A program made the translations under genes and the position numbers. From positions 1 through 64,000 of the forward strand of contig JAPLFJ010000012.1 of assembly GCA_026390735.1 (NCBI GenBank): a stretch of 64,000 bases of DNA. Reading direction: 5' to 3'. The notes under the pieces are model-generated. The model was not told where the DNA came from and ran no database searches. It was given only the letters and a program-made list of their open reading frames with translations. Below are positions 8,908 to 17,959 of this stretch, piece by piece. Every line of letters starts with the position of its first letter. Within the stretch, counting starts at the first letter, position 1. This stretch comes from Ignavibacteriota bacterium (GTDB taxonomy: Bacteria > Bacteroidota > Ignavibacteria > Tepidaquicellales > Tepidaquicellaceae).

Positions 8908-9711
8908 TTATTCCGCTTTCTTTTTTGCTGTTTCAGTTGTGTTTGTACCGCTGTTACCGCCTTTATTGCCGTTGTTACCTGTTGTAGTGGTTGTAGTAGT
9001 TGAAGTGCCTGTTGATGACGAGCCTGAATTATACGTCTTTGTAGTATTAGTTATATTATTGTTATATTTTCTCCACTCTATACTTCTTTCTATTGCATTA
9101 TCATTTCTTGTCTTCTCATATTTATAAACATTCACATTTCTTACTTCAATAGCAGTATTCAGTTTACTTTCATTAAGTTTAACAGGTTTTAATTTGTGAT
9201 TTATTTCATCTTCTGCATTTACATATTGCTGACTGGAATTGTTCAGCCCCGATATCACAAAATAAACAGGAGTTGGTAGATAGGTATTAGTGCTGCTGAC
9301 CTTATCATAATGAGAATAATTTCTTAAAGGCATAATATTTGGATATATATTTTCATTCTGACGGAATGGATAGAATGTTGCATAACGGAAATCGAACATT
9401 CCATTCATAATACTGTGTAACATCCAGCCTCCGTATATTCCGGATAAATCCAGCATCTTTTGAAAATAATTATCTTCATAGAAAAACCCTCCGTCCGAAT
9501 AACATAGGAAACCTTCGCTTGAAAGTTTCCAGAAAGCAAATTCCTTCTGATGTAATTTCGGAATCTCTAATGGGAGCCAGTTATCTATTGGTTCAGTGAC
9601 AGTTTCTTTTAACTGTATGGGAGATAATTTAATGGAAGCACTGCTCTGTGCAAAAGAATTAACAGAAAATGCAACCAATAGGGCTAATATAATTAATGCA
9701 GGCATTTTCAT
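8908..9711 (-). CDS. Exported protein of unknown function with low-complexity tail
   Basis: A 267-residue product with a signal peptide (KMPALIILALLVAFSVNSFA, cleaved before Gln-Ser). The mature part has an aromatic-rich core at about 60-160 (KEFAFWKLSSEGFLCYSDGGF, FDFRYATFYPFRQ). A Thr/Gly/Asn/Ser-rich tail of about 60 residues ends in KKKAE. I recognise no family. It stands alone between two terminators. The tail is probably disordered or surface-exposed. Confidence 0.7.
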   Translation of the reverse strand: MKMPALIILALLVAFSVNSFAQSSASIKLSPIQLKETVTEPIDNWLPLEIPKLHQKEFAFWKLSSEGFLCYSDGGFFYEDNYFQKMLDLSGIYGGWMLHSIMNGMFDFRYATFYPFRQNENIYPNIMPLRNYSHYDKVSSTNTYLPTPVYFVISGLNNSSQQYVNAEDEINHKLKPVKLNESKLNTAIEVRNVNVYKYEKTRNDNAIERSIEWRKYNNNITNTTKTYNSGSSSTGTSTTTTTTTGNNGNKGGNSGTNTTETAKKKAE

Positions 9712-9801
9712 AATAATTGCAATGAAGTTAATAATGTTATTTAATAAAATTTATGGGAAAATGTTATAATATGCAAGTACAAAATCAACTTCTGAATACG
9801 T

Positions 9802-9828
9802 AAAAAGGGGATATTACTCCCCTTTTTC
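9802..9828 (-). terminator. Terminator of the envelope operon
   Basis: AAAAAGGGG and CCCCTTTTT flank an 8-nt loop. It lies 21 bases past the lpxC-fabZ stop codon, and the minus strand gives a stem followed by a T run. Confidence 0.85.
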
Positions 9829-9848
9829 GATATTAAATGTTATGATAA

Positions 9849-11264
9849 CTATGGCTGCCTGTCAACGAGTACTACTGAAAACTCACCTTCGGCAGCAAGT
9901 TCACCGCCTACATAACCCTTGTATGCTTTTCCTTTAAGTTTGCAGAAACCTCTTCGGAATGAAAGTACTTCCATTTCGAAGACAAGCTGGTCACCCGGGA
10001 CAACCTGCTTCTTGAACTTTACGTTATCCATCGATGTAAAGAATGCAAGTTTTTTATCGATATCATCCATAGTATGCATCAGAAGTATTCCGCCGCACTG
10101 TGCCATTGCCTCAACTATCAATACACCCGGCATTATTGGCTTAACAGGAAAATGTCCCATGAAGAAAGGTTCATTAAATGTTACATTCTTTAAACCAATT
10201 ATAACGTTTCTCTCAATATCTATATCGAGTATTCTGTCGACCAGTAAGAACGGATAGCGGTGTGGAAGAATTTTCATAATTGCTTCTATATCAAGTACAC
10301 CGTTAGAAGATTTAAGCATCTGGAACTTCTTAACGTTCTTCTTCTGTAAATAAAGTTTGCGGAGCATCTTTGTAAACTCAACGTTTGCCTTATGTCCGGG
10401 CCTTGCAGCAAGTATCTGTCCTTTTATAGGCGCACCGATAAGTGCCAGGTCACCGATTAAATCAAGAACTTTATGTCGTGCAGGCTCATTCTTAAACCTT
10501 AAATGTGTATCGTTCAGTATGCCTGTATCACCAATAGTAATCTTAGGGTCAAGTTTTAATTTCTTCTTATAGTTTGTAAATTCCTCATCGGTAAATTCCC
10601 TGTCAACAATGACCACTGCATTATCTATGGTGCCGCCTTTAATCAGGTTGTTATCTACGAGCATTTCAATTTCTTTCAGGAAACAAAATGTTCTTGCAGG
10701 AGCAAATTCCTTTTCGAATTCTTCCTGTAAGTTGAACAATCCCGAATGCTGAACACCGAGTGCGGGATTCTGGAAATCAATCATAAGTGAAATCCTGAAA
10801 TCATTCTTTAAAGGAAGAGCAACTATGTCAACGTGTCCGTCATCTGAATGATAATGAACTGTATCTTCTATTACAAGATATTCCCTTTCTGCATCCTGTT
10901 CTTCTATCCCTGCTTTATGAAGCGTATGTACATAATCCTTTGCACTGCCGTCCATCACAGGAGGTTCATTCGCATCGAGTTCAACTACGATGTTATCAAT
11001 CTCACATCCCATAATAGCAGAGAGAACGTGCTCAACGGTATGAACTTCCACACCATTCTTGCCGATTGTCGTTCCGCGTGATATATCTATTACGTGGTCT
11101 ATATCTGCAGGAATCTCAGGTGAGTTTTCAAGGTCAATTCTTTTGAATTTAACACCATGATTTTCAGGTGCTGGCTTGAATGTCATCTTTGATTTATTGC
11201 CGGTATGAAGTCCGACTCCGGACAGCGATACAGCATGTTTTATTGTTCTCTGTTTTATTAACAT
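9849..11264 (-). CDS. lpxC-fabZ: Bifunctional UDP-3-O-acyl-GlcNAc deacetylase / 3-hydroxyacyl-ACP dehydratase
   Basis: A 471-residue fusion typical of the Bacteroidota lineage. Residues of about 1-310 are LpxC, the zinc deacetylase that commits the cell to lipid A synthesis. It shows the EHVLSA motif with its zinc His, then ELDANEPPVMDGSA, and RHKVLDLIGDLALIG with the second His and the Asp. Residues of about 325-471 are FabZ, which dehydrates 3-hydroxyacyl-ACP in fatty-acid elongation. It shows LPHRYPFLLVDRI and GHFPVKPIMPGVLIVEAMAQ, which carry the catalytic His and Glu. Fusing the two links enzymes that compete for 3-hydroxyacyl-ACP. It is the last gene of the operon, 6 bases after lpxD. 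Confidence 0.97.
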   Translation of the reverse strand: MLIKQRTIKHAVSLSGVGLHTGNKSKMTFKPAPENHGVKFKRIDLENSPEIPADIDHVIDISRGTTIGKNGVEVHTVEHVLSAIMGCEIDNIVVELDANEPPVMDGSAKDYVHTLHKAGIEEQDAEREYLVIEDTVHYHSDDGHVDIVALPLKNDFRISLMIDFQNPALGVQHSGLFNLQEEFEKEFAPARTFCFLKEIEMLVDNNLIKGGTIDNAVVIVDREFTDEEFTNYKKKLKLDPKITIGDTGILNDTHLRFKNEPARHKVLDLIGDLALIGAPIKGQILAARPGHKANVEFTKMLRKLYLQKKNVKKFQMLKSSNGVLDIEAIMKILPHRYPFLLVDRILDIDIERNVIIGLKNVTFNEPFFMGHFPVKPIMPGVLIVEAMAQCGGILLMHTMDDIDKKLAFFTSMDNVKFKKQVVPGDQLVFEMEVLSFRRGFCKLKGKAYKGYVGGELAAEGEFSVVLVDRQP

Positions 11265-11270
11265 CGTCTT

Positions 11271-12287
11271 TTATTTATTGTTTTCTTCTATTTTCTTTAT
11301 TCTGTCTTTCAGTTTTGGAATTTCCTTAAGGTAAATATCGTCTTTCAACGCGTCCCTCATAGGTTTAGCCCTGTACCCTGTATAAACACCGGGCTGTGTG
11401 ATTGATTTAGCCACACCGACTGAAGCACCAATGATAACATCATCGCATATTACAAGATGACCAACAATTCCCGCCTGACCTCCTATCATGCATCGTTTGC
11501 CGATCTTTGTGGAACCTGCAATCCCTGCCTGTGCAGCAATAACAGTGTCCTCCCCGATTTCAACGTTGTGTGCAACCTGAATCTGATTATCAAGTTTCAC
11601 GCCTTTACAGATAAGGGTTTCACCTATAACTGCTCTGTCAATCGAACAATTACTCCCGATCTCAACATTGTCTTCAATCTTCACAATTCCGTTCTGAGGT
11701 ATCTTTTTAAAAGAACCGTCATCATTCTTTGCAAAACCGAATCCATCACTGCCTATCACTGTTGCAGAATGAATTATTACATTATCACCTATTATGCTTC
11801 CCCTGTAAATCGTTACGTTACTTTCTATCTTACAGTTGTTTCCGATTTTAACGTTGTCACCTACAGTAGTACCCGAATGGATTAATGTGTTCTTACCGAT
11901 ACTGCACTTTCTGCCAATCTTAACAAAGTCATCAATGAAGATATCCTCGTCTAAAGTTGTGTCAGACCCTATTGTACTTAGTTTCGATATACCCTTTACT
12001 ATTTCAGGCTTATCCTCAAAATGTTCCTGAAGTTTGACGAAACTCTGGTACGGGTCTTTTACTCTGACTATAACAATATCATTTCTTGTGTCCGGTGTTT
12101 CAAAATCTTCGGCTACAATTATTGCACCTGCTTTTGTAGTACTGAAGAATTTTGCATATACAGGGTTAGAAATAAATGTGATATCAGAATTAATGGCAGA
12201 TTCTATCTTACCGATTCCTTTTACATCGAAATCTTTATCTCCTGTCACTATACCGCCTACAATATTTGCTATGTCACAAATTTTCAC
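11271..12287 (-). CDS. lpxD: UDP-3-O-(3-hydroxyacyl)glucosamine N-acyltransferase
   Basis: A 338-residue left-handed beta-helix acyltransferase that adds the second hydroxyacyl chain to the lipid A precursor. The N-terminal uridine-binding region (about 1-100) is followed by many hexapeptide repeats (IGKNTLIHSGTTVGDNVKIG). The catalytic His lies in DNQIQVAHNVEIGEDTVIAA. The start is GTG, overlapping the TGA of the preceding ompH gene as GTGA, so translation is probably coupled. The C-terminal end is a short charged helix. Confidence 0.96.
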   Translation of the reverse strand: MKICDIANIVGGIVTGDKDFDVKGIGKIESAINSDITFISNPVYAKFFSTTKAGAIIVAEDFETPDTRNDIVIVRVKDPYQSFVKLQEHFEDKPEIVKGISKLSTIGSDTTLDEDIFIDDFVKIGRKCSIGKNTLIHSGTTVGDNVKIGNNCKIESNVTIYRGSIIGDNVIIHSATVIGSDGFGFAKNDDGSFKKIPQNGIVKIEDNVEIGSNCSIDRAVIGETLICKGVKLDNQIQVAHNVEIGEDTVIAAQAGIAGSTKIGKRCMIGGQAGIVGHLVICDDVIIGASVGVAKSITQPGVYTGYRAKPMRDALKDDIYLKEIPKLKDRIKKIEENNK

Positions 12288-12823
12288 TTATCTTTTCCTT
12301 CAACTACTTTCTGTACTTTTGCAGTTACATCATATTTTTCATTCACGTAAAGAAGCAGCAGGTCGCTGTTCCTGTCGAATATATAATCGTAATCATCCTT
12401 CTTCGCCACGGTTTCGATTGCTTTGAATATCCTGTCCTGAACAGGTTTCATGAATTCCACCTGCTTCTGAAAATATTCACCGCCATCACCGAACTTCTGT
12501 ACTTTAAAGTTTGATACGTTTGTTTCAAGGTCTTTAATGGTCTTTTCGTACTGCTGTTTAAGCTGCTCAGAAAGAATTAATCTTTTCTTCTCAAAGTCAT
12601 CTTTAGTCCTTTTTAAACTATCCTGCAAATCTGTCAATTGCTTTTGCCATTCCTGGACAAGATTATCAAGTTTCTGCTTGGCATCTTTCGCCTCCTGCAT
12701 AGTTTCTATAATCTTTTTAGAATCTATGTACCCGACCTTAGTCTGTGAACGTGAAGTGCCCGTCATAAAGAATAAAGCCAGTACAACAAAGGTTAATACA
12801 ACCCTGAGATTTTTTGGTTTCAA
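12284..12823 (-). CDS. OmpH/Skp family periplasmic chaperone
   Basis: A 179-residue protein with a signal peptide (cleaved around TSRSQ) and a long charged coiled-coil (about 45-120) in the OmpH/Skp fold. Skp holds unfolded outer-membrane proteins in the periplasm before BamA inserts them. It starts with TTG at 12823 after a weak ribosome binding site; no better ATG exists. It overlaps lpxD by four bases. It is the second of two ompH paralogues following bamA, an arrangement typical of Bacteroidota. Confidence 0.9.
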   Translation of the reverse strand: MKPKNLRVVLTFVVLALFFMTGTSRSQTKVGYIDSKKIIETMQEAKDAKQKLDNLVQEWQKQLTDLQDSLKRTKDDFEKKRLILSEQLKQQYEKTIKDLETNVSNFKVQKFGDGGEYFQKQVEFMKPVQDRIFKAIETVAKKDDYDYIFDRNSDLLLLYVNEKYDVTAKVQKVVEGKDK

Positions 12824-12847
12824 TGCTTCTTTAATTAAAATTATGAA

Positions 12848-13411
12848 TTATTTTAATTTATCTAAAACTTTGAATGTAATATCAAATTCCTTATCGCCGT
12901 ATATCAAAGTACCGTCAGCTTTATCAAAGACAAAATTAATCTTCATTTCCTTTGCAACACCCTCTATCGCCTTCGTGATTTTCTCTTTAATAGGTTTAAA
13001 CATTTCACCCTGCTTCTGGCCTAATTCTTCCTGAATCTTCTGCTTGTATGAGGATAAAGCATCATCCTGCTCCTGAAGTCCTTTTTGAAGTATTTGTATT
13101 TCTTCGTTCAGTTTCTTTAAATCTGTTTCGGATTTAATCTGTCCTGATTCTACCATCTTCTGAGCTTCTTCGTACCTTGCTTTAAAGGATTCCGCATTCG
13201 ATTTCAAGGTCTTTTCCTTGTTTTGGATTGTGTCAATGTAGAGTTTTTTCAATCCGTCTAATTCAGCTAATACCTTCTGAGATTCTGGCAGCTGCTTTAA
13301 GATTATTTCACTGTCAACAAAGCCAACTTTAACACCTTGTGCATTTACTACAGAAACAAAGGCAATAAGAACGAAAAATAATCCGAATAACTTAACATAA
13401 TTTGTTTTCAA
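12848..13411 (-). CDS. OmpH/Skp family periplasmic chaperone
   Basis: A 187-residue paralogue of the next gene downstream. It has a signal peptide (cleaved near SVVNAQ), VGFVDSEIILKQLPESQKV at the start of the mature part, a coiled-coil arm (about 50-125) and a C-terminal small domain. TTG is the start: AAGGAG lies 7 bases upstream of it and no ATG is available. Its place just after bamA supports a role in carrying outer-membrane proteins to the BAM complex. Confidence 0.92.
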   Translation of the reverse strand: MKTNYVKLFGLFFVLIAFVSVVNAQGVKVGFVDSEIILKQLPESQKVLAELDGLKKLYIDTIQNKEKTLKSNAESFKARYEEAQKMVESGQIKSETDLKKLNEEIQILQKGLQEQDDALSSYKQKIQEELGQKQGEMFKPIKEKITKAIEGVAKEMKINFVFDKADGTLIYGDKEFDITFKVLDKLK

Positions 13412-13461
13412 AAAATATCTCCTTAGATAATTTAATTATTATAAAATACTTTATTTAAAAT

Positions 13462-15825
13462 TTAAAATCCTCTTCCAAACTGGAAGTGAAACAGAAGTTT
13501 TGGATCCTGCCCGTCGACTGATTTTCTGTCGAAACCATATCCAAAATCAAAACCAATCAAACCTACTGCCGGTAACATTAAACGTGTTCCAAAACCTACT
13601 GACCTTTTTAATTCGAAGGGGTCTACCTTTGCAAAATCTGACCATACATTACCTGCTTCGCCAAACAGAAGGACAAAAATTGGAAACGGGTCAAGCGATA
13701 ACGGATACCTTAATTCAAGTCCGTACTTTAACGCTACTTTACCACCGACGAAATTTCCTGCAGCGTTTCTTGGACCTATACCCCTGTCTTCATATCCTCT
13801 TAATGATATTGTATTGTATGCTAAACCGTTACCACCCATGTAAAATAATTCGGTTGGCGGTAAATATCTGTCATTACCAAGAGGATTGACATAATAGAAA
13901 TTAAAGTTTGAATATAATACAAGTTTGGTGTTTTTAATAAGCGGCGTATAAGTTTCAGCCGAGAATATATTCTTCAGAAACTCTGTGTTACCGGGTAAAA
14001 ATGGACCACCTGAAAGTTCTGTTGTGTTAGCGAACTTTGTCCCCATAACCGGAAATACCGGGTCAAATATTGTAGACCTTGTTATTGTCTGTCTTAAACT
14101 GAATTGATTTCTTTTTCCTGTCTGATAGTAACCACCACCATCCAGTACGTTTGTTTCCTGATATTTCACTGCCCAGTCACCCCTGAAAAAGTCATCAGGA
14201 AATTTAAATCTTCTTCCTATATTAACTATTCCGCCTGTTTCCTGAACGTCGTAAGTATATCTTGTTCTTGAATCAAAGATATTAAAACCGAGTAATGTAG
14301 GAGTGTTCATAAACCATGGTTCCTGCAATCCCACTGAGAACGTTCTGTATGTTCCCGCTTCTCCAAACTGCCATGAAAAATTAAGTGACTGGCCACCTCC
14401 GCCTGAAAACGGCTCGGTTATGTCAAAGTTATTAAACGTTAAACCTAATGCTCCTGTCATTCCAAACGAACCGCTGTATCCGACTGAGGCATTAAACTGG
14501 TCTGATGAACGCTCAGCGACTAAATACTTTATGTTCACCGTTGAATCATTAAATAAACTTATATCCTGATTTAATTTTTCAGGATTAAAATAGTTCAGCG
14601 CATTCAACTGCTGCATACTTCTTTTAACATTACCACGGTTAAAATATTCACCTGGAATTGTATATAGTTCACGCCTTAAGACTTTGTCTTTTGTCTTATC
14701 GTTTCCTTCGAAACTTATAAGTCCCAGCCTGTACTGATTGTTCTCATTAAATTTAACATGGATATCCACTTTATCTATACCTAAAGGTTTATCCGTAACT
14801 TCAGGCTGAAATGCTAGGTATCCGTTATCAAGATAAAGTGAACTTATATCAGTCTCTGTTTCATTACCATACAGGTTCTGCTGGAATTTCTTCATGTTAT
14901 ATATATCACCAGGGCGAAGTTCAAGACGGGAACGGATTATCGTATCCGTGTATATCTTATTACCCTCAAATGTTATGCTGTTTATCCTGAACTGTCTTCC
15001 TTCTCTTACTTTAATGTTCAGGTAAACATCTTCTTTATCAGGTGATAACTTAATTTCTGTATCAACAATCTCTGCATCTTTATACCCTTTTTCTTTGTAA
15101 TGCTCAATTATTAACTTCTTATCCTCGTCAAGTTTATCCCTGTCGTGTCTTGCACCATCCCAGAATTTCCACCATATTTTTTCGGAAATATTATTCATCG
15201 CCTTCTTAAGTTCGTCGGAAGGTATATCTATATTTCCTTCAAATTGAATTCCTCTTACGGTTAATTTATTGCCTTCATTAATCTTTACTCTTATCCTGGC
15301 TTCATTGTTGGCGGATATCAGTTTATCAATCTTCACTTCGGCGAGCGCATAACCGTCCTCCGTATAGTATTTAACAAGGTTATATTCTGCATCTTTAAGT
15401 TTCTGTTCTGATACGACTTCACCGTTCGCAAAACCAATCTTTTCATTAACTTCCGAAGTAGAAAAATGGTTATTACCAACAACCTCCACTTTCTCTATGC
15501 GTGGTAATTCTTCTACCATTATTACAAGATATACATCCTTACCGAACTTCTTATCAATACTCATCGATATGTTTGAAAATAAAGCAAGTTTCCATAATCT
15601 TCTTATTGCTTCTCTGGTTTCATCCGAAGGAATTGCTATTTCCATGTTTTCTCTTAATCCCGAATATGCAACAATCGTTTTTGGGTCATATACTTTGTTT
15701 CCTCTTACAGAAATATTTACAAGTTTATAGATATTATTACCTTCATCCTGTGAGTTCGAAGTGTTGTAGGATACTACGAATATACATAATATAGTTAGAA
15801 CGAAAAATTTAATCTTCTTTATCAT
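13462..15825 (-). CDS. bamA: Outer-membrane protein assembly factor BamA
   Basis: A 787-residue Omp85 protein and the core of the BAM machine that folds beta-barrels into the outer membrane. A signal peptide is followed by five POTRA-type segments (about 30-430), each with the family's G(N)xxxx-T/S-xxI pattern, such as VEVVGNNHFST, ITFEGNKIYTDTIIRSRLEL and ISFEGNDKTKDKVLRREL. A C-terminal 16-strand barrel follows (about 440-787). The loop-6 motif region RGYEDRGIGPR is present, and the protein ends in LLFHFQFGRGF. The gene lies between uppS and two ompH genes. Confidence 0.96.
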   Translation of the reverse strand: MIKKIKFFVLTILCIFVVSYNTSNSQDEGNNIYKLVNISVRGNKVYDPKTIVAYSGLRENMEIAIPSDETREAIRRLWKLALFSNISMSIDKKFGKDVYLVIMVEELPRIEKVEVVGNNHFSTSEVNEKIGFANGEVVSEQKLKDAEYNLVKYYTEDGYALAEVKIDKLISANNEARIRVKINEGNKLTVRGIQFEGNIDIPSDELKKAMNNISEKIWWKFWDGARHDRDKLDEDKKLIIEHYKEKGYKDAEIVDTEIKLSPDKEDVYLNIKVREGRQFRINSITFEGNKIYTDTIIRSRLELRPGDIYNMKKFQQNLYGNETETDISSLYLDNGYLAFQPEVTDKPLGIDKVDIHVKFNENNQYRLGLISFEGNDKTKDKVLRRELYTIPGEYFNRGNVKRSMQQLNALNYFNPEKLNQDISLFNDSTVNIKYLVAERSSDQFNASVGYSGSFGMTGALGLTFNNFDITEPFSGGGGQSLNFSWQFGEAGTYRTFSVGLQEPWFMNTPTLLGFNIFDSRTRYTYDVQETGGIVNIGRRFKFPDDFFRGDWAVKYQETNVLDGGGYYQTGKRNQFSLRQTITRSTIFDPVFPVMGTKFANTTELSGGPFLPGNTEFLKNIFSAETYTPLIKNTKLVLYSNFNFYYVNPLGNDRYLPPTELFYMGGNGLAYNTISLRGYEDRGIGPRNAAGNFVGGKVALKYGLELRYPLSLDPFPIFVLLFGEAGNVWSDFAKVDPFELKRSVGFGTRLMLPAVGLIGFDFGYGFDRKSVDGQDPKLLFHFQFGRGF

Positions 15826-15833
15826 TTAATAAT

Positions 15834-16607
15834 TTATTTCCTTTTAAGTTGTTCGCTGACAAGACCAAACCGTCTCTCGCGTTTTTGATATTCTTCAATT
15901 GCTTTGTATAAATGCTCTCTTCTGAACTGAGGCCAGAACACACTATCTATGTAGATTTCTGAATAAGCTAACTGCCACAAAAGAAAATTACTGATTCTGT
16001 ATTCCCCGCCTGTTCTTATCATTAAGTCAGGGTCAGGAATATTTTTAGTAACTAAATAATCAGAAAAATTCTTCTCGTTAATATCTTCAATTGAAATTAT
16101 ATTGTTCTTACAATCCTCATAAATTTTTTGTACTGCATTAATGATGTCCCATCTGCCGCTGTAACTTAACGAAAGGTTTAAAGTCATTAGCTTATTATCT
16201 TTCGTCTTTTCCATGGCATCAATCAGTTCCTGATGTACTCTTACCGGCAGTTTTTCAAGGTTACCTGTTGCTATTAATTTCACATCGTTCTCGTGTAATC
16301 TGTCTGTTTCATTCTTTAACGCTTTAATAAGTAACTTCATCAGGACTGTTACTTCGTCTTTCGGACGTTTCCAGTTTTCAGTTGAGAAAGTGTAAAGAGT
16401 TAAAAACTTTACTCCTAATTGCCCACATGCTTCAACTGTTTCACGTACTGATGTTACTCCCTGTCTATGACCGAAAATTCTTGACTCACCCATTTGCTTA
16501 GCCCATCTGCCGTTGCCATCCATAATAATCGCTATATGGCGCGGTATCTCGCCACTTGCTTTTAACTTATCCTGTAATATTTTATCTTTTTTATCCGGTG
16601 CTGTCAA
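15834..16607 (-). CDS. uppS: Undecaprenyl diphosphate synthase
   Basis: A 257-residue cis-prenyltransferase that adds isopentenyl units to farnesyl diphosphate to make the C55 lipid carrier for peptidoglycan and surface glycans. It shows HIAIIMDGNGRWAKQMG (with the catalytic Asp), SLSYSGRWDI and PDLMIRTGGEYRISNFLLWQ. The start is TTG at 16607, giving about 24 residues before the core as in homologues; no ATG in the frame gives a full domain. It is cytosolic and membrane-associated. It lies 8 bases upstream of bamA. Confidence 0.96.
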   Translation of the reverse strand: MTAPDKKDKILQDKLKASGEIPRHIAIIMDGNGRWAKQMGESRIFGHRQGVTSVRETVEACGQLGVKFLTLYTFSTENWKRPKDEVTVLMKLLIKALKNETDRLHENDVKLIATGNLEKLPVRVHQELIDAMEKTKDNKLMTLNLSLSYSGRWDIINAVQKIYEDCKNNIISIEDINEKNFSDYLVTKNIPDPDLMIRTGGEYRISNFLLWQLAYSEIYIDSVFWPQFRREHLYKAIEEYQKRERRFGLVSEQLKRK

Positions 16608-16629
16608 TATTGTTTTAATATTTTAATTA

Positions 16630-17631
16630 TTAACCGATTTTCATTGAAGTGCGTACTTCTTCCATCGTCTTCTCTGCAACTCCCCTGGCTTTCTTTTCTC
16701 CCTCAATTAATACTTCCAATACCCCGTTTTTGTTCTGTTCAAGAACCGCCCTCTTTTCCCTTACTGGTTTTAAAAATTCGCTTATCGAATTTGACACTTT
16801 CATCTTGCAGTCAAAACATCCCAGTGCTCCTGAAGAACAACCTTCCCGTATTTCCTGAATACCGCCGGGATTAAACTTTCTGTGATAAGTATAGACCAGA
16901 CATATATCAGGGTTTCCTTTATCACCTTTGCGCAATTTAGCGGGGTCAGTAAATGCTTTTTTCATCTTGCCTTTTATCGCATCCTCGTCATCTGAAAGCA
17001 GAATTGTGTTGTCCAGTGACTTGCTCATCTTTGCTTTTCCGTCTAAACCGGGAAGTCTTGCAAACTGTGTAATCTTTGGTTCAGGTATCGGGAAAATTAA
17101 TTTTCCGTCTGCCTTCTTATAATGTTCATTGAAGTTACTCGCAATCTGCCTCGTTATTTCCACGTGCGGTACCTGGTCTTCACCAACAGGAACAACATCA
17201 CCTTTATACAATAGTATGTCAGCTGCCTGCAGGACAGGATACCCGAGATGCCCGTATGCTATCGTTTGTAAATTCAAATCCTTTATTTGTTCTTTCAGTG
17301 TTGGGTTCTTTTCCAGTCTTGCCTTTGTTATAAGCATTGAGAATATTAAGAATAATTCTGTATGCTCTTTAATCTTTGATTGTCTGAATATCGGCGACCG
17401 TTCAGGGTCGATACCCGATGCTATCCAGTCAATAGCCATCTCTATTGAATCTTCGTATACGTTATCAGTGTTTAAACTTGTTGTTAATGTATGGTAATCC
17501 GCGATTAAATGATAATTCTGATAATCATTCTGCAGCGCTACCCAGTTCTCAAGAGCTCCAACATAGTGTCCGATGTGCAGTTTACCGGTTGGTCTCATTC
17601 CCGACAGTATTATTTTCTTATTTGCTGACAT
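16630..17631 (-). CDS. trpS: Tryptophanyl-tRNA synthetase
   Basis: A 333-residue class I aminoacyl-tRNA synthetase of normal length. The ATP-binding signatures are clear: GKLHIGHYVGAL (HIGH) near the N-terminus and KAKMSKSLDN (KMSKS) near residue 200, with VPVGEDQVPHVEITRQIA between them. It charges tRNA-Trp. It overlaps the end of the upstream ftsB/divIC gene by 14 bases, so it is part of the same transcript as the envelope genes although its job is translation. Confidence 0.97.
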   Translation of the reverse strand: MSANKKIILSGMRPTGKLHIGHYVGALENWVALQNDYQNYHLIADYHTLTTSLNTDNVYEDSIEMAIDWIASGIDPERSPIFRQSKIKEHTELFLIFSMLITKARLEKNPTLKEQIKDLNLQTIAYGHLGYPVLQAADILLYKGDVVPVGEDQVPHVEITRQIASNFNEHYKKADGKLIFPIPEPKITQFARLPGLDGKAKMSKSLDNTILLSDDEDAIKGKMKKAFTDPAKLRKGDKGNPDICLVYTYHRKFNPGGIQEIREGCSSGALGCFDCKMKVSNSISEFLKPVREKRAVLEQNKNGVLEVLIEGEKKARGVAEKTMEEVRTSMKIG

Positions 17632-17959
17632 TGCTATCCACTTCTATTTTGTAAATTACTTCACCTTCTTTTGTCATTCCGTATTTTTCTCTTGCCACTC
17701 TTTCTATTTTTGCATCTGAATTATTTAATGAATCTATTTCTTTTCTCAGTGTGTCCTGCTTTTTCTTCTCTTCAATAAGCTGCTTTTCTAGTTTTGTTTT
17801 CTCACGCTGGAACTTCATCCTCGTTAATAATCCCTTATCTGCTACAACTGCATAAACAATAACGGAAATTATGATTAACGCTAATAATGTAAAAAATTTA
17901 TTGTATTTAATAAACCTTAAAATCCTGACGAAAACACTTTCGCTTTTTTCCTTATTCAT
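17618..17959 (-). CDS. Septum formation initiator family protein (FtsB/DivIC-like)
   Basis: A 113-residue bitopic membrane protein: a short basic cytoplasmic start, one membrane segment at about 22-41 (FFTLLALIIISVIVYAVVA), a periplasmic coiled-coil (about 50-85) and the conserved end ERVAREKYGMTKEGEVIYKI. FtsB and DivIC join FtsL/FtsQ-type proteins to activate septal wall synthesis. It overlaps ddl by 8 bases and trpS by 14, so the three are translationally linked. Its place next to ddl fits a cell-wall and division role. Confidence 0.92.
   Translation of the reverse strand: MNKEKSESVFVRILRFIKYNKFFTLLALIIISVIVYAVVADKGLLTRMKFQREKTKLEKQLIEEKKKQDTLRKEIDSLNNSDAKIERVAREKYGMTKEGEVIYKIEVDSNVSK

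Noticed and set aside
11457-12426. Several plus-strand frames inside lpxD
   Set aside because: Antisense shadows of the hexapeptide-repeat gene, with Cys/Tyr/Asn-rich translations.
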